Source: an uncultured Candidatus Binatia bacterium (GTDB lineage: Bacteria; Desulfobacterota; Binatia; Bin18). Taken from it: a stretch of DNA of 64,000 nt. Numbering within the stretch: the first letter of the stretch is position 1; every line of letters begins with the position of its first letter. The DNA is taken from positions 2,297,684 to 2,361,683 of the forward strand of contig OY282457.1 in the NCBI GenBank assembly GCA_958296235.1, in the 5' to 3' direction. Below are positions 18,545 to 28,379 of this stretch, one piece after another. The notes below the pieces were generated by a model. It made no database searches, was not told where the DNA came from, and saw only the letters and a program-made list of their open reading frames with translations. The translations under genes were made by a program, and so were the position numbers.

Positions 18545-20965
18545 ATGCCCACCGAAAAAATCACCTTAGCTCAACTCGAATCCTTCCTGTTCAAAGCCGC
18601 TGACATTCTGCGCGGCAAGATGGACGCCTCTGAGTTCAAGGAGTTCATCTTCGGCCTGCTGTTCCTGAAACGGCTGTCTGACGAGTTCGACCGTAAGCGC
18701 GAACAGCTCCGCGAGCAGGAATTCTCTCATCTCAAGGACCAGCCTGACCTGCTGGCGGAACTGGTTGAGGGCAAGACCTCCTACGGCGAGACCTTCTTCG
18801 TCCCGGTTCGCGCACGCTGGCATGAGACCTGGAAGGATGAGAACGGTGACGTGGTTCCGGCCCTCAAAGACCTCAAGTACGACATCGGCAACATGCTGAA
18901 TAAGGCCATTGCTGCGGTTGAAGACGAGAACGATTCACTGGCCGGAGTGCTGAAGAACAATATCGATTTCAACGCGGCCAAGGGCAAGACGAAGATACCG
19001 GACCAGAAATGGAAGGACTTGCTCGATCATTTTAACCAGCCGGGCTTCGTTCTGGTCAACGACAATTTCGAGTTTCCCGACCTGCTCGGCGCAGCCTACG
19101 AATACCTGATTAAGTATTTTGCAGACAGCGCCGGCAAGAAAGGCGGTGAGTTCTATACCCCCGCTGAGGTCGTGCGCCTGCTGGTACAACTGACCAAGCC
19201 CACAGAAGGAAATGAGATATACGACCCGGCCTCGGGTTCCGGCGGCTTTCTGATTCAGGCCCATCAGTACGTTGAGGAGCAGGGCGAGGACGCCAACAAT
19301 CTGGCCCTCTACGGGCAGGACTCCAATGGTACTACCTGGTCAATCTGCAATATGAACATGATCCTCCACAACATCACGAGATTTACCATTGAGAATGGAG
19401 ACACCTTGGAGGACCCACAGATTTTGGAAAACGGCCAAATACGCAAGTTCGACCGGGTGTTGGCCAACCCGCCGTTCTCGCAGAACTACAGCCGCGCCAA
19501 CATGAAATTCAAAGCCCGCTTCCAAGAGTGGTGCCCAGAGACCGGGAAGAAGGCCGATTTGATGTTCGTCCAGCACATGCTGGCCAGCCTCAAGAGCGCC
19601 GGCCACATGGCCACCATCATGCCCCACGGCGTGCTTTTTCGCGGGGGCAAGGAAAGGCTGATTCGAGAGCGGTTGATACACGACGACGTTATCGAGGCGA
19701 TCATCAGTTTGCCGCAGGGTCTTTTTTACGGGACCAGTATCTCGGCCTGTGTGTTCGTCTGCAACAAGAACAAGCCTGACGATTTGCGCGATAGGGTGTT
19801 GTTCATCAATGCGGACCGGGAATATGCCGAAGGCAAGAATCAAAACAAGCTCCGCCCGGAGGACATCGAGAAAATTGACTTCGTGTTCTCCAACAAACGC
19901 GAAATTCCGAAATACAGCCGACTCGTGGACAAGGCAGAGATTACAGAAAAGCACGACTACAACCTGAACATTCGGCGCTATGTGGACAACACGCCCGAGC
20001 CGGAACCGGAAGACGTGCAAGCCCATCTCATCGGCGGCATCCCTGAAACTGAGGTGACGGCGCAAAGCGACACCTTCGCCAAGTTTGGCCTTCAGTGCGA
20101 AACGCTCTTCCAGCCTGACCGGCCGGGATACCTCGCCTTCAAGGAAGCGATTGCAAGCAAGGCCGATATCAAAGGCATCATCGAAGCAAACCAAGCGGTC
20201 GTGCACACGCTGGAGACCCACCGCAACGCTCTGGAACAGTGGTGGAGCGTGGCTCGTGGCGACTTCGCCGAGCTTGAGCGCGCCAATCACGGCGGTCGGA
20301 AAATGCCGGAAGTGCGGCATGAGCTTTTGACCACCCTCAAGGACAAGCTCGTTCCCTTGGATGTCCTGGACGAATTCAAGAGCGCCGGCGTGTTTGTCAA
20401 CTGGTGGCAGCAGAATCGCTATGACCTGAAAACCATTGTCTCAACCGGCTGGCATCACACGCTCATCCCGGACGCATATCTGATTGCCGCGTTTTTCCAG
20501 AGCGAGGCGGACGCCATTGAGGAAAACGAATTGGAACTCAAAGTTCAACTCAAGCGGCTGGGCGGCGAAGGATTCACAGCCGAAAATAAGAAACTCATCC
20601 AGCAGGTCGAAAACCAGCTTGCAAATCTGGACCCAAGTAACACGACCGACAAGAAAAAGATTGACGCCTTAAACAAAGACAAGGCGACGCTTGAGGAGCG
20701 TATCGCCAAGACCGACGCGCTACTGGAAGCAATCAACGGCCAGCTCACCAATGACGAAGCCAAGCGTCTCATCCTTAAAAAGCTCTACGACATCGCCAGC
20801 GCCGAACTCGAACGCTACCTTAATGCGGAGATGCGCGACTTGGTTTCGGGGGTTGAAAACCTGTGGGATAAGTACGCGGTGAGTAACCAGAACATGGAAC
20901 AGGCGCGGTTGGCCACAGTGGACCGCCTTGGCCGATTCCTGAAGGGTCTTGGATATTTCAAATGA
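18545..20965 (+). CDS. hsdM: Type I restriction-modification system, methyltransferase subunit
   Basis: Adenine-specific DNA methyltransferase subunit of a type I system, 806 residues, longer than the classical 500 or so. The N-terminal HsdM helical domain ([20 protein letters not shown]) is followed by SAM-binding motif [15 protein letters not shown] and catalytic motif [11 protein letters not shown] near residue 308. The extra C-terminal 300 residues are helical and charged, with a probable coiled coil at about 650-740 ([18 protein letters not shown] onward). It overlaps hsdS by four bases (ATGA). It starts at ATG 18545. Confidence 0.95.
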   Translation: MPTEKITLAQLESFLFKAADILRGKMDASEFKEFIFGLLFLKRLSDEFDRKREQLREQEFSHLKDQPDLLAELVEGKTSYGETFFVPVRARWHETWKDENGDVVPALKDLKYDIGNMLNKAIAAVEDENDSLAGVLKNNIDFNAAKGKTKIPDQKWKDLLDHFNQPGFVLVNDNFEFPDLLGAAYEYLIKYFADSAGKKGGEFYTPAEVVRLLVQLTKPTEGNEIYDPASGSGGFLIQAHQYVEEQGEDANNLALYGQDSNGTTWSICNMNMILHNITRFTIENGDTLEDPQILENGQIRKFDRVLANPPFSQNYSRANMKFKARFQEWCPETGKKADLMFVQHMLASLKSAGHMATIMPHGVLFRGGKERLIRERLIHDDVIEAIISLPQGLFYGTSISACVFVCNKNKPDDLRDRVLFINADREYAEGKNQNKLRPEDIEKIDFVFSNKREIPKYSRLVDKAEITEKHDYNLNIRRYVDNTPEPEPEDVQAHLIGGIPETEVTAQSDTFAKFGLQCETLFQPDRPGYLAFKEAIASKADIKGIIEANQAVVHTLETHRNALEQWWSVARGDFAELERANHGGRKMPEVRHELLTTLKDKLVPLDVLDEFKSAGVFVNWWQQNRYDLKTIVSTGWHHTLIPDAYLIAAFFQSEADAIEENELELKVQLKRLGGEGFTAENKKLIQQVENQLANLDPSNTTDKKKIDALNKDKATLEERIAKTDALLEAINGQLTNDEAKRLILKKLYDIASAELERYLNAEMRDLVSGVENLWDKYAVSNQNMEQARLATVDRLGRFLKGLGYFK

Positions 20966-22221
20966 GCACAACTGCTCACTCACGGCCTCTTCGGAATGTA
21001 TTCGAGCTAGAAAAAGGGAAACCTCCCCTCCAAGCCCCTTACAACGGACCTGGAGCGGAACGATATCTAACGCCTGATTTCCTGCGAGGTAAAGCAGAGC
21101 CTGAGTACGTTAGACCAAGTTCGGATGCCATTCGAGTTATAGATGGGGAAACGATTATTCTCTGGGACGGTTCAAATGCTGGTGAAGTTCTTAGGGCGCA
21201 TGATGGAATGCTTGCGTCAACAATGATGAGGGTCCGCCATAACTCCGATTATGATGCTGGCTATTTCTACTATGCCCTAAAAAGTCAAGAAGACTATCTC
21301 AAGGGCCAGACGGCTGGCTCTGGTATTCCGCACGTTGACAAAGAAATCCTTGGTGCCCTCTCGCTTTTCAATTGCCAGAAGCCCGAACAAATCAAAATCG
21401 CCGAAATCCTCTCAACAGTCGATCAAGCCATTGACCAGACCGAGGCGTTAATCGCCAAGCAGCAGCGCATCAAGATCGGCCTGATGCAAGACCTGCTCAC
21501 GCGCGGCATCGACGAAAATGGGAACCGCCGTTCTGAGGAGACTCACGAATTCAAGGACTCGCCGCTGGGGCGGATTCCGGTGGAGTGGGAAGTAAAGGAA
21601 ATCCAAGAACTTCTTGCCGATGTAAATCCCTCAATGCGTAGCGGTCCATTTGGCAGCGCTCTGTTGAAAGAAGAATTGATGGAATCCGGTATTCCCTTCT
21701 TGGGAATCGATAACGTCTTGCCTGAAGAGTTCGTTCCATTGTTCAAGCGATTTGTCGCACCAAAAAAGGCGAGACAGTTGAAGAAATTTCGCGTTCGCCC
21801 ACGCGACGTTATGATTACTGTCATGGGAACAGTTGGGCGGTGTTGTATGGTGCCGGATGACATTGGTGAGGCGCTCTCATCAAAACATGTCTGGACCCTT
21901 TCTTTTGATGAAAAGGCTTATTCTCCATACTTGGCATGTCTTCAAATCAACCACGCGCCGTGGGTCCTGAATCATTTTGCGAAGGATATGCAAGGGGGAA
22001 TAATGGAGGCAATCAGGTCGGAAACCCTACGTTCCACTCCCCTGCCTGTACCTCCGCTAGACGAGATGCGAGAGATCGAGAGCCAGCTTCGGGCTATGTC
22101 AACTGGTCTAGGTACAAATCGTGAAGTTCTGAGAAAGCTCAGTCGTCTTAAAACCGGCCTCATGCAAGACCTTCTTACCGGCAAGGTGTCGGTCGCTCCG
22201 TTGCTGACTGATTTGACCTAG
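20962..22221 (+). CDS. hsdS: Type I restriction-modification system, specificity subunit
   Basis: DNA-recognition subunit of 419 residues. Two target-recognition domains are separated and followed by conserved helical spacers: [20 protein letters not shown] and [14 protein letters not shown] in the middle, and [14 protein letters not shown] at the end. The second half starts with the typical [16 protein letters not shown]. The order M-S-(antitoxin)-R is seen in this locus. Target recognition cannot be read from sequence by eye. Base composition of the first domain is more AT-rich than the rest, as usual for swapped recognition domains. Confidence 0.94.
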   Translation: MSTTAHSRPLRNVFELEKGKPPLQAPYNGPGAERYLTPDFLRGKAEPEYVRPSSDAIRVIDGETIILWDGSNAGEVLRAHDGMLASTMMRVRHNSDYDAGYFYYALKSQEDYLKGQTAGSGIPHVDKEILGALSLFNCQKPEQIKIAEILSTVDQAIDQTEALIAKQQRIKIGLMQDLLTRGIDENGNRRSEETHEFKDSPLGRIPVEWEVKEIQELLADVNPSMRSGPFGSALLKEELMESGIPFLGIDNVLPEEFVPLFKRFVAPKKARQLKKFRVRPRDVMITVMGTVGRCCMVPDDIGEALSSKHVWTLSFDEKAYSPYLACLQINHAPWVLNHFAKDMQGGIMEAIRSETLRSTPLPVPPLDEMREIESQLRAMSTGLGTNREVLRKLSRLKTGLMQDLLTGKVSVAPLLTDLT

Positions 22222-22247
22222 TACAATGACCAAGTTAGGTTTTATTT

Positions 22248-22481
22248 ATGAAGACGATGCTGGTGTCCGAGTTCAAGGCGAAGTGCATAGCAGCGCTCAA
22301 GGAAGTGTACCGCTCCCGTGAGCCTATGGTGGTGACGCTCCGTGGGAAACCCATAGTGACGATCCAGCCATTTGCGGAGTTCCCCTCGGGCAAGCAACTT
22401 GGAGGACTCAAGGGCAGGATGGCTATTCACGGGGATATTGTCCACATGGACTCGACTGGCGATTGGGACATGCTGAGGTAA
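22248..22481 (+). CDS. Phd/YefM-family antitoxin, without a toxin partner
   Basis: A 77-residue protein with the Phd/YefM N-terminal fold: MLVSEFKAKCIAALKEV, then VVTLRGKPIVTIQP. Such proteins bind DNA as dimers and neutralise Doc, YoeB or PIN toxins through the C-terminal tail. Here no toxin frame follows; hsdR starts 21 bases after the stop. The gene lies within the hsd operon, between hsdS (26 bases) and hsdR. It may be a leftover of a toxin-antitoxin pair or a repressor that tunes hsdR; both are inferences. Confidence 0.85.
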   Translation: MKTMLVSEFKAKCIAALKEVYRSREPMVVTLRGKPIVTIQPFAEFPSGKQLGGLKGRMAIHGDIVHMDSTGDWDMLR

Positions 22482-22502
22482 AGCTAGGGCGCTACGGGAA
22501 CG

Positions 22503-25500
22503 ATGGACCTGATGGCGCAGCCCCTTCGCATGGACGAACGCAACCACGTCGAGAAACCCCTGCTTGAGCAGCTGCACGGCCTGGGCTGGGAGATCATCGA
22601 CCTGACCGACGAGAAGCAGAAGCCCGGTAATACGTTTCGGGAGAGTTTTACCCAAGTCGTCATGCTGCCGGTGTTGCGAGAGCGGCTTACCGTTATCAAT
22701 CCGTGGCTGGAAAACGATCAGGTCGAAGAAGTCGTCAAGCAACTCACCGCCAGCTTCCCAAGCACAGGGTTAATCGAGAACAACAAGCACGTCTTTCACC
22801 TGCTTCTGGAGAACACCAGCGTCAGCGAGAACCGGCAAACGGGCGAGAAAAGCCCGACCGTGCGCTTCATTGATTTCAAGAAGCGTGACAACAACCGCTT
22901 TATTGCCGTATGCCAATTCAAGGTTCGCATCCTGGGCGCCGAGCGCCACATCATCCCGGACATTGTGTTGTTCGTGAATGGCCTGCCCGTGGTCCTGATT
23001 GAATGTAAGTCACCCAAGGTAAAAGACGCCATCCCAGAGGCCATTGACCAGATGCTGCGCTACAGCGAGCAGCGTGGCGTCACAGGCGAAGGAAGCTCAC
23101 CGCTCTTTTATTTCAATCAGTTTGTGGTTGCCACCTGCCGGCAGCAGGCCAAGTTCGGGACGATCACCACGCATAGCGAAAAGCATTTCTACCGCTGGGC
23201 CGACCCCTATCCGCGAACGCTCAACGACATTGCGCATGGCGCAGGCAGCCCGAACGACCAGCAGCGCTTGGTTGCCGGGATGATGGACAAGGACAACCTG
23301 CTTGATCTCATTCGGACGTTCACCCTGTTCTCGACCAACGGCAAAGGTCAGACCATCAAAATTGTCGGGCGCTATCAGCAGTTCCGCGCGGTCAAGCTGG
23401 CCGTGAAGCGATTGCTGGAGGGCGGCAGCCCGCGCGAACGGAGCGGTATCATCTGGCACACCCAAGGCTCGGGCAAATCGCTGACCATGATGTTCATGGT
23501 GCGTGAAATGTACCGCCACGCGCAATTGGCGAACTGGAAAGTGGTGTTTGTCACCGACCGGACGCAACTCGAAGACCAGTTGAGCGAAACCAGCCAGAGC
23601 GTTGGATTTACCGTGAAGACAGCCAACAGGATCAGCGAACTGAAGGAACTCCTCCGGGCCAACACTTCAGACCTGGTCATGGCTATGATCCACAAGTTCC
23701 GCGAAGCAGACCTGACCGAGACCTTCCCTCAGCTTAATGACAGCCCCAACATCCTGGTCATGACCGATGAAGCCCATCGCTCCCAATACAAGCTGCTCGG
23801 AGCGAATCTCGATAGGGGCATCCCGAACGCGGCAAAGATCGGTTATACCGGCACGCCGATAGACAAGACTGAACGCGTTTTCGGTGAGTATATCGACAAG
23901 TACACCATGCGCGAGTCCATTGACGATGGCGTCACCCTGGAGATCGTCTATGAGGGTCGCACCCATAACGCTGAAATACCCAATCAGGAAGACATGGATA
24001 CGGCGTTTGCGGATGTGTTCAGCGACTACAACCTTCAGCAGAGACTCGACATCCTCGGTTACGGCTCCCGAGACGCCTACCTGGAAGCAGAACCCACGAT
24101 TGAAGCCAAGGCCAAGGATATGGTCCAGCACTACCGGACCCATGTATTCCCGAACGGCTACAAGGCCCAGGTGGTGGCCACATCGCGCGAGGCAGCGGTA
24201 CGCTATAAGAAGCACCTCGACACCGCCTTGGGTACAGCCGTTGCCGAGTTGGAAACAGCAAACCCGCACGGCCTCGACCTGGAACAGCTAAAGAAGCTGC
24301 AAACCGATGTCGTGATCTCCTACAGACACAACGACCTGCCGTACCTGAAGGCATATACCGACCATACTAAGCACGACCGCAGTATCAAGAGCTTCAAGAT
24401 GGCGTTCGGGGGTGAAGACGAAAGTATCACCGGGGACATGGGCATCCTCATTGTCAACAATATGCTCATCACGGGTTTCGACGCTCCCGTGGAGCAGGTC
24501 ATGTATTTGGATAAGGTCATCACCGACCACAACCTGTTGCAGGCCATTGCTCGGGTGAACCGAGTTGAAGGCGACACCAAGGACAAAGGCTTCGTGGTTG
24601 ATTACGTCGGCGTTGGTCATCATCTCAGGAAAGCCATAGACGCCTATGATGAGCGAGAACAAAAGGAAGTTATTGAGACGCTCAGCTTTCCCGAAGAGGA
24701 GTTGCGTAACCTTACGGATAGTCATGCCGAAATTACGGCGTTGCTTGAGCAGCATGGCCTGACCGACCTGACCGACCACGACGCCTTCTTTGATGTGTTT
24801 TATGACGAAGACCTGCGCTTTGACTACATGCAGGCGTTCAGGAAGTTTACCAAGTGCCTGAACCTCGTCTTCCCCGCGCGGCAGGCGTTGGCGTTTCTGG
24901 ACGATTACAACGCCCTGGCTGAAATCAACATCCTCGCCGGCAAGCATTTTCGAGATGAACGGCTGAGCATGAAAGGTATCCCGCCAAAGCTGCGCGCAAT
25001 CACGGACACCTACCTGGAGTCAAAGAGCATTGACCAGAGGGTCAAGCCGATTTCCATTCTGGACGAGGACTTCCAAAAGAACGTCAGTCAGCGCCGCCGC
25101 GCAAAAACAAAAGCGGCAGAGGTAGCACACGCTATCCGCCATCACCTTGATATTGAGTTGGATGACGACCCGGACTTGCAAGCCTCCTTCGCGGAAGCAC
25201 TCGCGCAGATATTTCAAGAGTTCCGGGACAACTGGAAAAGGATTTACGAAGAGCTGGAGAAACTGCGCCAGCGCATCGTCAACGCGAACAAGGAGCCGAC
25301 CTACGGGCTGCACCGCAAAAAGCAGATGCCGTTCTTTCGGATGTTTCGACGCGAGCTGTTTGACTTGGATATGGTTAAGGACGCTGACGAATTGAGGGTG
25401 GCGGAAACAAATCTACGTTACGGATTGAGCGAGGACGACAAAATCAGCCACATGGTCGCGTTGACGCAGAGTGTCTCACTGGTGGTCGAGCGAGAGTTGA

Positions 25501-25682
25501 GGCTGGTCGGATTTTGGGAGAGCATTCCTGCGCGCAACAAGTTAAAGGCCGAGATTCAGAAGGCGCTTCTCCAGCCACCGTTTGTGAAGCTGCCAAACAT
25601 GACGAAGAGGTATAACACAATAATCAGCCGTGTGATGGAAATTGCGGAAAAGAACAATGACATCATTCTCTACGCAGAATAA
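22503..25682 (+). CDS. hsdR: Type I restriction endonuclease, R subunit
   Basis: Motor and nuclease subunit of 1059 residues, a normal HsdR length. The N-terminal PD-(D/E)XK nuclease region includes VVLIECKSPKVKDA near residue 165. The helicase domain has Walker A HTQGSGKSLTMMF near 317, the DEAH box MTDEAHRS near 422, and ITGFDAPVEQVMYLDK and ARVNRVEGD motifs further on. The C-terminal region is helical and probably binds HsdM. ATG 22503 is taken as the start; an ATG three codons later is also possible. The peptidase gene starts two bases after its stop. Confidence 0.96.
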   Translation: MDLMAQPLRMDERNHVEKPLLEQLHGLGWEIIDLTDEKQKPGNTFRESFTQVVMLPVLRERLTVINPWLENDQVEEVVKQLTASFPSTGLIENNKHVFHLLLENTSVSENRQTGEKSPTVRFIDFKKRDNNRFIAVCQFKVRILGAERHIIPDIVLFVNGLPVVLIECKSPKVKDAIPEAIDQMLRYSEQRGVTGEGSSPLFYFNQFVVATCRQQAKFGTITTHSEKHFYRWADPYPRTLNDIAHGAGSPNDQQRLVAGMMDKDNLLDLIRTFTLFSTNGKGQTIKIVGRYQQFRAVKLAVKRLLEGGSPRERSGIIWHTQGSGKSLTMMFMVREMYRHAQLANWKVVFVTDRTQLEDQLSETSQSVGFTVKTANRISELKELLRANTSDLVMAMIHKFREADLTETFPQLNDSPNILVMTDEAHRSQYKLLGANLDRGIPNAAKIGYTGTPIDKTERVFGEYIDKYTMRESIDDGVTLEIVYEGRTHNAEIPNQEDMDTAFADVFSDYNLQQRLDILGYGSRDAYLEAEPTIEAKAKDMVQHYRTHVFPNGYKAQVVATSREAAVRYKKHLDTALGTAVAELETANPHGLDLEQLKKLQTDVVISYRHNDLPYLKAYTDHTKHDRSIKSFKMAFGGEDESITGDMGILIVNNMLITGFDAPVEQVMYLDKVITDHNLLQAIARVNRVEGDTKDKGFVVDYVGVGHHLRKAIDAYDEREQKEVIETLSFPEEELRNLTDSHAEITALLEQHGLTDLTDHDAFFDVFYDEDLRFDYMQAFRKFTKCLNLVFPARQALAFLDDYNALAEINILAGKHFRDERLSMKGIPPKLRAITDTYLESKSIDQRVKPISILDEDFQKNVSQRRRAKTKAAEVAHAIRHHLDIELDDDPDLQASFAEALAQIFQEFRDNWKRIYEELEKLRQRIVNANKEPTYGLHRKKQMPFFRMFRRELFDLDMVKDADELRVAETNLRYGLSEDDKISHMVALTQSVSLVVERELRLVGFWESIPARNKLKAEIQKALLQPPFVKLPNMTKRYNTIISRVMEIAEKNNDIILYAE

Positions 25683-25684
25683 GT

Positions 25685-26368
25685 ATGGACACGGCCTACA
25701 CCATCAAACGCTCGCCGAAACGTAAGAAGCTGACGATCACCGTCGAGCGGGACCGTAGCGTCGTCGTTCATGCCCCTGAGTCCACGCCCGAAGAGGCGAT
25801 TCGGGAAGTCGTCGAGTCAAAACGTCAGTGGATTTATGAAAAGACAACGCATTCCCAGAAGTACGAAGAACGACCTCATCCACCTGGCAAGGAGCTGGTG
25901 AATGGCGAATCTGCGCTCTACCTTGGCCGCGAGTATCAAATTCAAGTCATCCCGACCGACTCGACGGAGATACGCTTCGAGCAGCGTTTCTTCATCCCGG
26001 CTTCCCTGGCGGGCGGGCAAAGAAAGGTGCTGCGCAACTGGTACATCAACCGAGCGAAAGGGATAATTCTTCCAAAGATACAATCCATTGCGGCTATGCT
26101 CGGAGTGGAGTTTGCCGACGCGAAGATTGTGGACAATCGCTTTCGCTGGGGTTCATGCACTGTCAAGAACAACGTGACTCTGAACTGGCGGCTGATTAAA
26201 GCGCCGATGTTCGTGATTGATTACGTCATTGTGCACGAACTCGTCCATCTTCTCGAAGCAAATCATACCTCCCGATTCTGGAATATCGTTCGGACGCACG
26301 CACCAACGATGGAAAAGGCGCGAAGCTGGCTGAGGGAGAACGGCCAAATCCTCGAACAGGATATCTGA
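25685..26368 (+). CDS. YgjP-like (DUF45/M48-type) metal-dependent hydrolase
   Basis: A 227-residue predicted metallopeptidase with the zinc motif HELVHLLEANH near residue 185. The FRWGSCTVKNNVTLNWRL block before it is typical of the YgjP/DUF45 family. There is no signal peptide, so it should be cytoplasmic. It starts two bases after the hsdR stop, as the last gene of the hsd operon. Members of this family are repeatedly seen next to type I restriction genes. A role such as controlled turnover of HsdR is an inference, not shown. Confidence 0.88.
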   Translation: MDTAYTIKRSPKRKKLTITVERDRSVVVHAPESTPEEAIREVVESKRQWIYEKTTHSQKYEERPHPPGKELVNGESALYLGREYQIQVIPTDSTEIRFEQRFFIPASLAGGQRKVLRNWYINRAKGIILPKIQSIAAMLGVEFADAKIVDNRFRWGSCTVKNNVTLNWRLIKAPMFVIDYVIVHELVHLLEANHTSRFWNIVRTHAPTMEKARSWLRENGQILEQDI

Positions 26369-26442
26369 CGATTGGGCGCAGCGACACACCTGCCTGACTT
26401 GTACGTTTGACGTATTACATCAAACATTCTATCGTCACACTC

Positions 26443-26730
26443 GTGATTCAATCATTCGGAGACAGCAAGAGTCGCAGGCTGTTCGAGGGCGGCCGGCGGA
26501 GAGGCTTTCGCGGCCTTGATTACGAGCGGGCGCTGATGCTGCTCGATGCGCTTGACGCCGCGTCTTCGCTCGCTCCGCTTCGTGCGCTTCAGGCCGTTCG
26601 GCTCCACGCACTGACCGGCGACCGACGGAGACGATGGGCAATGACGGTGAACCGGCGCTGGCGGGTGACGTTTCGATTCGGGGACGGCAATGCGCATGAG
26701 GTCACTGTTGAGGACTATCACAAAGGATGA
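26443..26730 (+). CDS. higB: HigB-type toxin (RelE/ParE superfamily)
   Basis: A 95-residue protein starting from GTG 26443 (VIQSFGDSKSRRLFEGG), which matches the usual first residues of HigB; a TTG at 26407 would add 12 untypical residues. It keeps LHALTGDRRRRWAMTVNRRWRVTFRF and the C-terminal VTVEDYHKG expected in this family. Known role: ribosome-dependent mRNA interferase. It precedes the antitoxin higA by 16 bases, the toxin-first order typical of hig loci. It ends the accessory island. Confidence 0.92.
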   Translation: MIQSFGDSKSRRLFEGGRRRGFRGLDYERALMLLDALDAASSLAPLRALQAVRLHALTGDRRRRWAMTVNRRWRVTFRFGDGNAHEVTVEDYHKG

Positions 26731-26746
26731 AATCGGGAGACAGGCT

Positions 26747-27034
26747 ATGACGCGAGTAAAGACACACCCCGGTCGGATACTGCGGGCGGAACTGGAAGCG
26801 AGAGGCATGAGCGCAAACCGGCTTGCGCTCGCCATCCGTGTACCTGCAAACCGGATTACCGCCATCCTGCGGGGCGAACGGGCGGTCACGGCCGAGACTG
26901 CCGTGCGCCTTGGCCGCTACCTTGGAACCGGCCCGGCATTCTGGATGAACCTGCAAAGCGGATACGACATCTCGGTAGTGGAGAGCGTAAAAGGGCACGT
27001 GATCGAAGGCGAGGTGCCGGCCGCGGCTTCGTGA
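26747..27034 (+). CDS. higA: HigA-type antitoxin, XRE helix-turn-helix
   Basis: A 95-residue DNA-binding antitoxin. It begins MTRVKTHPGRILRAELEARG and has a helix-turn-helix of the HigA type (SANRLALAIRVPANRITAIL), then TAVRLGRYLGTGPAFWMNLQ, which is diagnostic for the family. The ATG at 26747 has GGGAGACAGG just before it. It should bind HigB and repress the pair. Confidence 0.94.
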   Translation: MTRVKTHPGRILRAELEARGMSANRLALAIRVPANRITAILRGERAVTAETAVRLGRYLGTGPAFWMNLQSGYDISVVESVKGHVIEGEVPAAAS

Positions 27035-27068
27035 CGCCAGAGCAAATTACGATTCTGTGTAGCCACCT

Positions 27069-27095
27069 GTCATTCCTGCGAAAGCAGGAATCCAG
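27069..27095. repeat. Short hairpin repeat ATTCCTGC-GAAA-GCAGGAAT
   Basis: An 8-bp stem with a GAAA loop, flanked by GTC and CCAG, located in the gap 27035-27161 between higA and the FKBP gene. This type of palindrome is widespread in bacterial intergenic DNA. It lies at the right border of the accessory island. No second copy seen in this window. Confidence 0.6.
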
Positions 27096-27161
27096 GCCCC
27101 CAGTCCCCTCCGTCCGCTGGAGGCCGGACGCGATCCGGTTTGCATACGTCTGGAGAAGGGC

Positions 27162-27590
27162 TCAGGCGATCTCGACTAACTGAAGATCGAAAGTCAGATC
27201 CTTGCCGGCCAGGGGATGGTTGGCATCGAGCGTAACGGTCGAATCAGAGAGACCGAGGACTGAGACCGCTATCGATTGTCCATTTTTTTGATTGATTTGG
27301 AGGCGCTGGCCAACTTTCAGCACAACGCTATCCGGGAATTGACTGCGCTGGACCTGCGTGGTCATCTCGTCCCGATGCGGGCCGTAGGCTTCCGCAGCCG
27401 GAACGAGGACGGTTTTTGATTCCTGGGGCTGCATCCCGATGACGGCCTGCTCAACCCCGTGGAGCACCTGGCCTTTCCCAATGGTAAATTGCAAGCTATC
27501 GCTCTTCTTGGAGGAGTCAAAGACTGACCCGTCTTCGAGTTTCCCGGTATACTGAACGCGAACGGTATCGCCGTCTTTTGCCTTAATCAT
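27162..27590 (-). CDS. SlyD-like FKBP-type peptidyl-prolyl cis-trans isomerase
   Basis: A cytoplasmic isomerase and chaperone of 142 residues. The FKBP half is GDTVRVQYTGKLEDGSVFDSS with IGKGQVLHGVEQAVIGM; the inserted flap and the NHPLAGKDLTFDLQLVEI ending are typical of SlyD-like FKBPs. The ATG at 27590 follows a strong GGAGGAG six bases upstream, so the longer open frame is rejected. It lacks the histidine-rich metal-binding tail of E. coli SlyD. Confidence 0.94.
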   Translation of the reverse strand: MIKAKDGDTVRVQYTGKLEDGSVFDSSKKSDSLQFTIGKGQVLHGVEQAVIGMQPQESKTVLVPAAEAYGPHRDEMTTQVQRSQFPDSVVLKVGQRLQINQKNGQSIAVSVLGLSDSTVTLDANHPLAGKDLTFDLQLVEIA

Positions 27591-27713
27591 GGGACTCCTC
27601 CTGAGAAGCCGGCCACCGTGCGGGCTGCACAGTGTTGGATGATGAGAAAGGCGTTTCCCGTACTCACGCAGTCGCGGACATACAACAAACACCTTCCCCC
27701 TATGGGGCTCTTC

Positions 27714-28004
27714 CTACCAATTACGGCCGCCGCCCTCCCTCCTCGGACCTCGTGAGCGTTCCCTCTGCGGGCGGGCTTCGTTGACGGTCAACGGCCGCCC
27801 TTGCAGGTCATTGCCGTTCAGGCGCTCTATTGCCGCCTGCGCTTCCTCTTGATTGTCCATTTCGACAAAACCAAATCCCCGCGATTTTCCAGAAAACCGA
27901 TCGGTAATGATATTGACTGAGCTCACTGCCCCTGATTCGCCGAAGAGTGCTTCGAGTTCTTCCTGGGTGATGTTGAAGGGAAGATTACCAACAAAGAGTT
28001 TCAT
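27714..28004 (-). CDS. RRM-domain RNA-binding protein
   Basis: A single RNA-recognition-motif protein of 96 residues. RNP2 is KLFVGNLPF at the very start and RNP1 is KSRGFGFVEM in the middle. The tail is rich in Arg and Gly (RPQRERSRGPRREGGG), as in cyanobacterial and proteobacterial Rbp proteins. The ATG at 28004 has GGAAAGGA upstream. A strong hairpin lies in its likely 5' leader (28038-28092). Family members are often cold-induced; here that is only suggested by the leader. Confidence 0.95.
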   Translation of the reverse strand: MKLFVGNLPFNITQEELEALFGESGAVSSVNIITDRFSGKSRGFGFVEMDNQEEAQAAIERLNGNDLQGRPLTVNEARPQRERSRGPRREGGGRNW

Positions 28005-28037
28005 ACTATTCCTTTCCGAGGGAGGGAGACCTCCTGA

Positions 28038-28092
28038 CACGATCAGAAACCCAGAGAACCACATGAGAAGGTTCCCAGGGCTTCTGATCGTG
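28038..28092 (-). promoter_or_regulatory. Hairpin in the 5' leader of the RRM gene
   Basis: Arms CACGATCAGAA (from 28038) and TTCTGATCGTG (to 28092) are complementary, extended by CCC/GGG after one mismatch, around a loop of about 25 bases. It is placed 34-88 bases upstream of the RRM start codon on its strand. It may be a leader structure for thermal or autogenous control, or alternatively a bidirectional terminator or repeat. Confidence 0.45.
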
Positions 28093-28379
28093 CGAACCAG
28101 CTCAAGACCGACAGACGTAAGCGACTGTCTGCGCTATTTTTCTGACGGAACTGTATTGCTTTTTCGAGTTGAACGCAAGCGCGCGAACGGCTGCTCGCGT
28201 CTCACCTGACAATTTCTCCCTGACCGCGCGCCCGCGCAGAATGCCCTGTCCCCGCTGGAAACGAACGGCGCTTTCGGCGTTATCCTGCGGTGTGACCGCC
28301 CAAGGAGCGCTTCCATCTCTGCGGCAACTCTTTTACAGTGAAGCGCAGCACTCTCATGTGGAGCGGAGGAGTACACGCT

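Noticed and set aside
11758..27161. Possible att site duplication of the tRNA-Asn 3' end at the right island border
   Set aside because: I looked for TTCGAGTCCAACC-like sequence near 26.4-27.2 kb and did not find it; no integrase gene is visible either.
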